From positions 1-64,000 of the forward strand of contig DATLYE010000034.1 of assembly GCA_035575135.1 (NCBI GenBank): a DNA stretch of 64,000 bases. Direction: 5' to 3'. The stretch is from JANWXD01 sp035575135 (GTDB lineage Bacteria; Acidobacteriota; Terriglobia; Bryobacterales; Bryobacteraceae). The notes beneath the pieces were generated by a model. That model was given only the letters and a program-made list of their open reading frames with translations, had not been told where the DNA came from and made no database searches. Numbering within the stretch: the first letter of the stretch is position 1; the number at the start of each line of letters is the position of its first letter. The translations under genes were made by a program, and so were the position numbers. Shown piece after piece: positions 61,797-64,000 of the stretch.

Positions 61797-63673
61797 TTGC
61801 TCTTGCGCCCCTCGTGCTGGCCGCGCTGGCGGGAAATCCCCTCGCCGGCCTGCTCGAGCATGACAATCTGAAACGCGCGGAGGTCTCCGGCGTCTCGGTG
61901 GAACCCGGCGAGCGCCCTGACACCGTCGTACTTCGGTTCATGCCCGCCGAGCAGCCCGGAAGCCTCATCCTGCCGGTTCCTGAAGCCGCCAGGGACTGGA
62001 CGCGGTGGGGCGGCCTCACCTTCGAGTTTGTTTCGGACTCCACCATCCGCTGGCAGCTCGAAATCCGCAACCGCCGCGGCGAAGTCTTCACCTATCGCGT
62101 CCAGCCCTACCAGGGTGTGCCCGTCAAAGCCTCCATCCCCGCCTCCTTTCTGTTGCGCGAGTACATGAACAACCGCGCCTTCAAGGGATATTGGATCTCC
62201 AACTGGGGCAACCATATTGACCTCAGCCAAGTGGTTGCGATCGCGATTCGGATGCACCCCAATCGCCCAGTGACGCTGCGTCTGGGTCCGTTCGCGCTCA
62301 CCGCCGAACCGGAACCGGATGAGATCTACCTGGACCGTCCGGTCGTGGATGAGTTCGGCCAGTGGGCGTTGCTGGACTGGCCGGGCAAGATCCATTCGCT
62401 CGAGCAACTGCGCGAGGCCTGGAAGCGAGAGGACGCGGAACTGGCCCGCGCGGAGGATTTCGGATTCTGCGACTACGGAGGCTGGAAAGATCGCAGATAC
62501 CGGGCGACGGGCTACTTTTACGCAGCCCAGATCGAGGGCCGCTGGTGGCTGGTGGATCCCGACGGCCATTTGTTCTTCTCTGTCGGCATGGACTGCGTCC
62601 GCTACCGCGATCCCAGTCCCTTGCTGCCGGGCCGCGAGAAGCTGTTTGCGAAGTTGCCGCCCGGGGCAGGGAAGACCGTGGACTTCTATTACGCCAACGC
62701 CCGCTTGCGGTATTCCGAAACCGAGTTCGTGGCGCGGTGGAAGGAAACGGCCGCCCGGCGGCTGCGTTCCTGGGGCTTCAATACGGTGGCCAACTGGTCG
62801 GATCCGGCGATGTATGAGGATCCGCCACTACCCTTTGTGACGAACGTGCGCGTGGGGAGGAGCCGGAAGTCGTGGCAAGGCTATCCCGACGCCTGGTCGG
62901 AAGAATTCGCCCGTACCGCGGAACAGGACGCTGCCGGGCAGTGCGGGCGCTATCGGGAGGAACGGCGGCTGATCGGCTACTTTATCGGCAACGAGCCTCG
63001 CTGGCCGCAGCGCAGCTTGATTGACCTGATCCTGCGGGACCCCGAACCCTCGGCCACCGGGCAGTTCGTACGGAACTTCCTGCGAGATCGGGGCGACACC
63101 GAGATCGCCCGCGCGGCCCTGCTCGAAGAGCTGAGCCGCAAGTATTTCCGCACCGTGACCGAGGCCATCCGCAGAGCGGATCCCAACCACATGGTGCTCG
63201 GCATCCGCTGGGCAGGCAGTGCGCCGGACCCGGTCTTGCGCGCCAACGACGTCTTTGACGTATTCAGCATCAACGTCTATCGCTTCGAACCCCCGCCGGA
63301 ACAGATCCGCCGCATCTATGAGCTCACCGGGCGACCGGTGCTGATCGGCGAATTCCACTTTGGCGCGGCAGAACGGGGGCTGGCGCCGTCCCTGGTGATG
63401 GTGAAGGACCAGACCGAGAGGGGCGTGGCGTATCAGTATTACGTAGAGCGCGCTGCCGCGCAGGCGCCCGTGGTGGGCGCCCACTACTTTCAGCTTTGCG
63501 ATCAGCCGGCGACGGGCCGCTTCGACGGGGAAAACTACAACCTGGGTTTCGTCAATGTGGTGGATCTCCCTTACAGGGAACTCGTGGAGTTCGCACGCCG
63601 AACCCACCGGCGCATCTACCGTGTCCACTCAGGGGAGTTGCCGCCGGTGGAGCGCCCGCCCCGGGTGCGGTGA
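61793..63673 (+). CDS. secreted clan GH-A glycoside hydrolase, agarase (GH50)-like
   Basis: 626 aa from a GTG overlapping the epimerase stop. Signal peptide about 1-20 (IALAPLVLAALAG). An N-terminal beta domain (about 25-180) is followed by the linking DEFGQWALLDWPGKI and a (beta/alpha)8 barrel. E401 in GNEPRW is the likely acid/base and E520 in IGEFHFGA the nucleophile. The layout is like GH50 beta-agarases, though relatives act on other polysaccharides. It is coupled to sugar isomerase and epimerase genes, so it may supply sugars for that pathway or trim a surface glycan. Confidence 0.7.
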   Translation: MIALAPLVLAALAGNPLAGLLEHDNLKRAEVSGVSVEPGERPDTVVLRFMPAEQPGSLILPVPEAARDWTRWGGLTFEFVSDSTIRWQLEIRNRRGEVFTYRVQPYQGVPVKASIPASFLLREYMNNRAFKGYWISNWGNHIDLSQVVAIAIRMHPNRPVTLRLGPFALTAEPEPDEIYLDRPVVDEFGQWALLDWPGKIHSLEQLREAWKREDAELARAEDFGFCDYGGWKDRRYRATGYFYAAQIEGRWWLVDPDGHLFFSVGMDCVRYRDPSPLLPGREKLFAKLPPGAGKTVDFYYANARLRYSETEFVARWKETAARRLRSWGFNTVANWSDPAMYEDPPLPFVTNVRVGRSRKSWQGYPDAWSEEFARTAEQDAAGQCGRYREERRLIGYFIGNEPRWPQRSLIDLILRDPEPSATGQFVRNFLRDRGDTEIARAALLEELSRKYFRTVTEAIRRADPNHMVLGIRWAGSAPDPVLRANDVFDVFSINVYRFEPPPEQIRRIYELTGRPVLIGEFHFGAAERGLAPSLVMVKDQTERGVAYQYYVERAAAQAPVVGAHYFQLCDQPATGRFDGENYNLGFVNVVDLPYRELVEFARRTHRRIYRVHSGELPPVERPPRVR

Positions 63674-63766
63674 GCAACGCGATGAGGCATTACACCCGGC
63701 GCCCGTGTTGCGCCTGTGGATTTTCGGCAACCGGTGGTGGGACAATCACGCTTTCGGGAGGAGACG

Positions 63767-64000
63767 ATGTACGCCGTATGCGGAGCCACAGGGAATACAG
63801 GAAGCGTCGTAGCGCGAAGACTGCTCGCTGCCGGGCAGAAAGTGCGTGTGATCGGGCGCAACATGGATCGCTTGCAGCCCTTCGTGGCACAGGGCGCCGA
63901 GGGCGTTGTGGCCGAACTCACCGACAAAGCTGCCCTGGTGCGCGCCTTTGACGGCGTCCGCGCGGTCTATGCCATGATTCCTCCCGACTACGGCGGCGAC
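63767..64000 (+). CDS. NmrA-like NAD(P)-binding protein (3' partial)
   Basis: 78 codons from the ATG at 63767 to the window edge, with GGGAGGAG just upstream. The opening MYAVCGATGNTGS is an atypical-SDR dinucleotide loop, followed by VIGRNMDRLQPFVAQGAEGVVAELTD, as in NmrA or NAD(P)H:quinone-like members that sense or reduce with NAD(P)H. The rest lies outside the window. It follows the glycoside hydrolase gene by 93 bp. Confidence 0.8.
   Translation, partial: MYAVCGATGNTGSVVARRLLAAGQKVRVIGRNMDRLQPFVAQGAEGVVAELTDKAALVRAFDGVRAVYAMIPPDYGGD

Overview
The window looks like a GC-rich chromosome segment of an Acidobacteriota bacterium, probably of the Bryobacterales/Solibacterales type. The evidence is indirect: a secreted protein with the TIGR03437 (Solibacter usitatus) domain, a PSCyt1-DUF1549-DUF1553 / DUF1501 pair, many Gfo/Idh/MocA oxidoreductases and sugar-phosphate isomerase-like TIM barrels, DUF1080 and VIT-vWA proteins, and no rRNA or ribosomal-protein marker to settle it. 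Both edges cut genes: a MeaB-epimerase fusion on the left and an NmrA-like protein on the right.

Layout. 1-6.8 kb (+): MeaB GTPase fused to methylmalonyl-CoA epimerase, MTA phosphorylase, an ArsM-like methyltransferase, an unknown exported protein, a TPR protein and a polytopic membrane protein. 6.8-11.3 kb (-): U32-like TIM barrel, homoserine kinase, an oxidoreductase and a fucose-isomerase-like protein. 11.4 kb: tRNA-Lys, followed directly by a complete type III-B CRISPR effector operon on the minus strand (cmr1-2-3-4-5-6, 11.6-19.6 kb) with no CRISPR array, cas6, adaptation genes or CARF effector in the window. 19.9-24.6 kb: M19 dipeptidase, D-threonine-aldolase-like enzyme, nagA, ilvE. 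24.7-30.2 kb: secreted GH30-like protein, then an iron-uptake operon made of a membrane-anchored DtxR-FeoA fusion and a FeoB split into GTPase and permease genes. 30.4-33.2 kb (-): aldonate dehydratase, YmdB-type phosphoesterase and a 6S RNA gene. 33.2-39.0 kb: PSCyt1/DUF1501 pair, then iolG/iolE-like genes. 39.1-45.8 kb: VIT-vWA protein with its MerR regulator, a DUF932-like protein and a ClC antiporter fused to CBS and TPR domains. 45.9 kb: tRNA-Ser. 46-56.3 kb: homoserine dehydrogenase, exported hypotheticals, aconitase, a phosphatase, CvpA and purC. 56.3-63.7 kb: a further oxidoreductase, then a plus-strand sugar cluster (glycosyltransferase-methyltransferase fusion, glucose-dehydrogenase-like enzyme, isomerase, epimerase, secreted glycoside hydrolase).

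Common themes. Operons are tight, with many ATGA or GTGA stop/start overlaps. At about ten starts a TAnnnT hexamer lies only 6-12 nt upstream, which suggests leaderless or near-leaderless transcripts. Several genes are domain fusions or splits (MeaB-Mce, DtxR-FeoA, split FeoB, ClC-TPR, GT2-methyltransferase). The most coherent accessory unit is the stand-alone Cmr operon beside tRNA-Lys. Its HD, GGDD and Cmr4 RNase residues are intact, so it looks competent for interference but depends on crRNAs and signal effectors encoded elsewhere.
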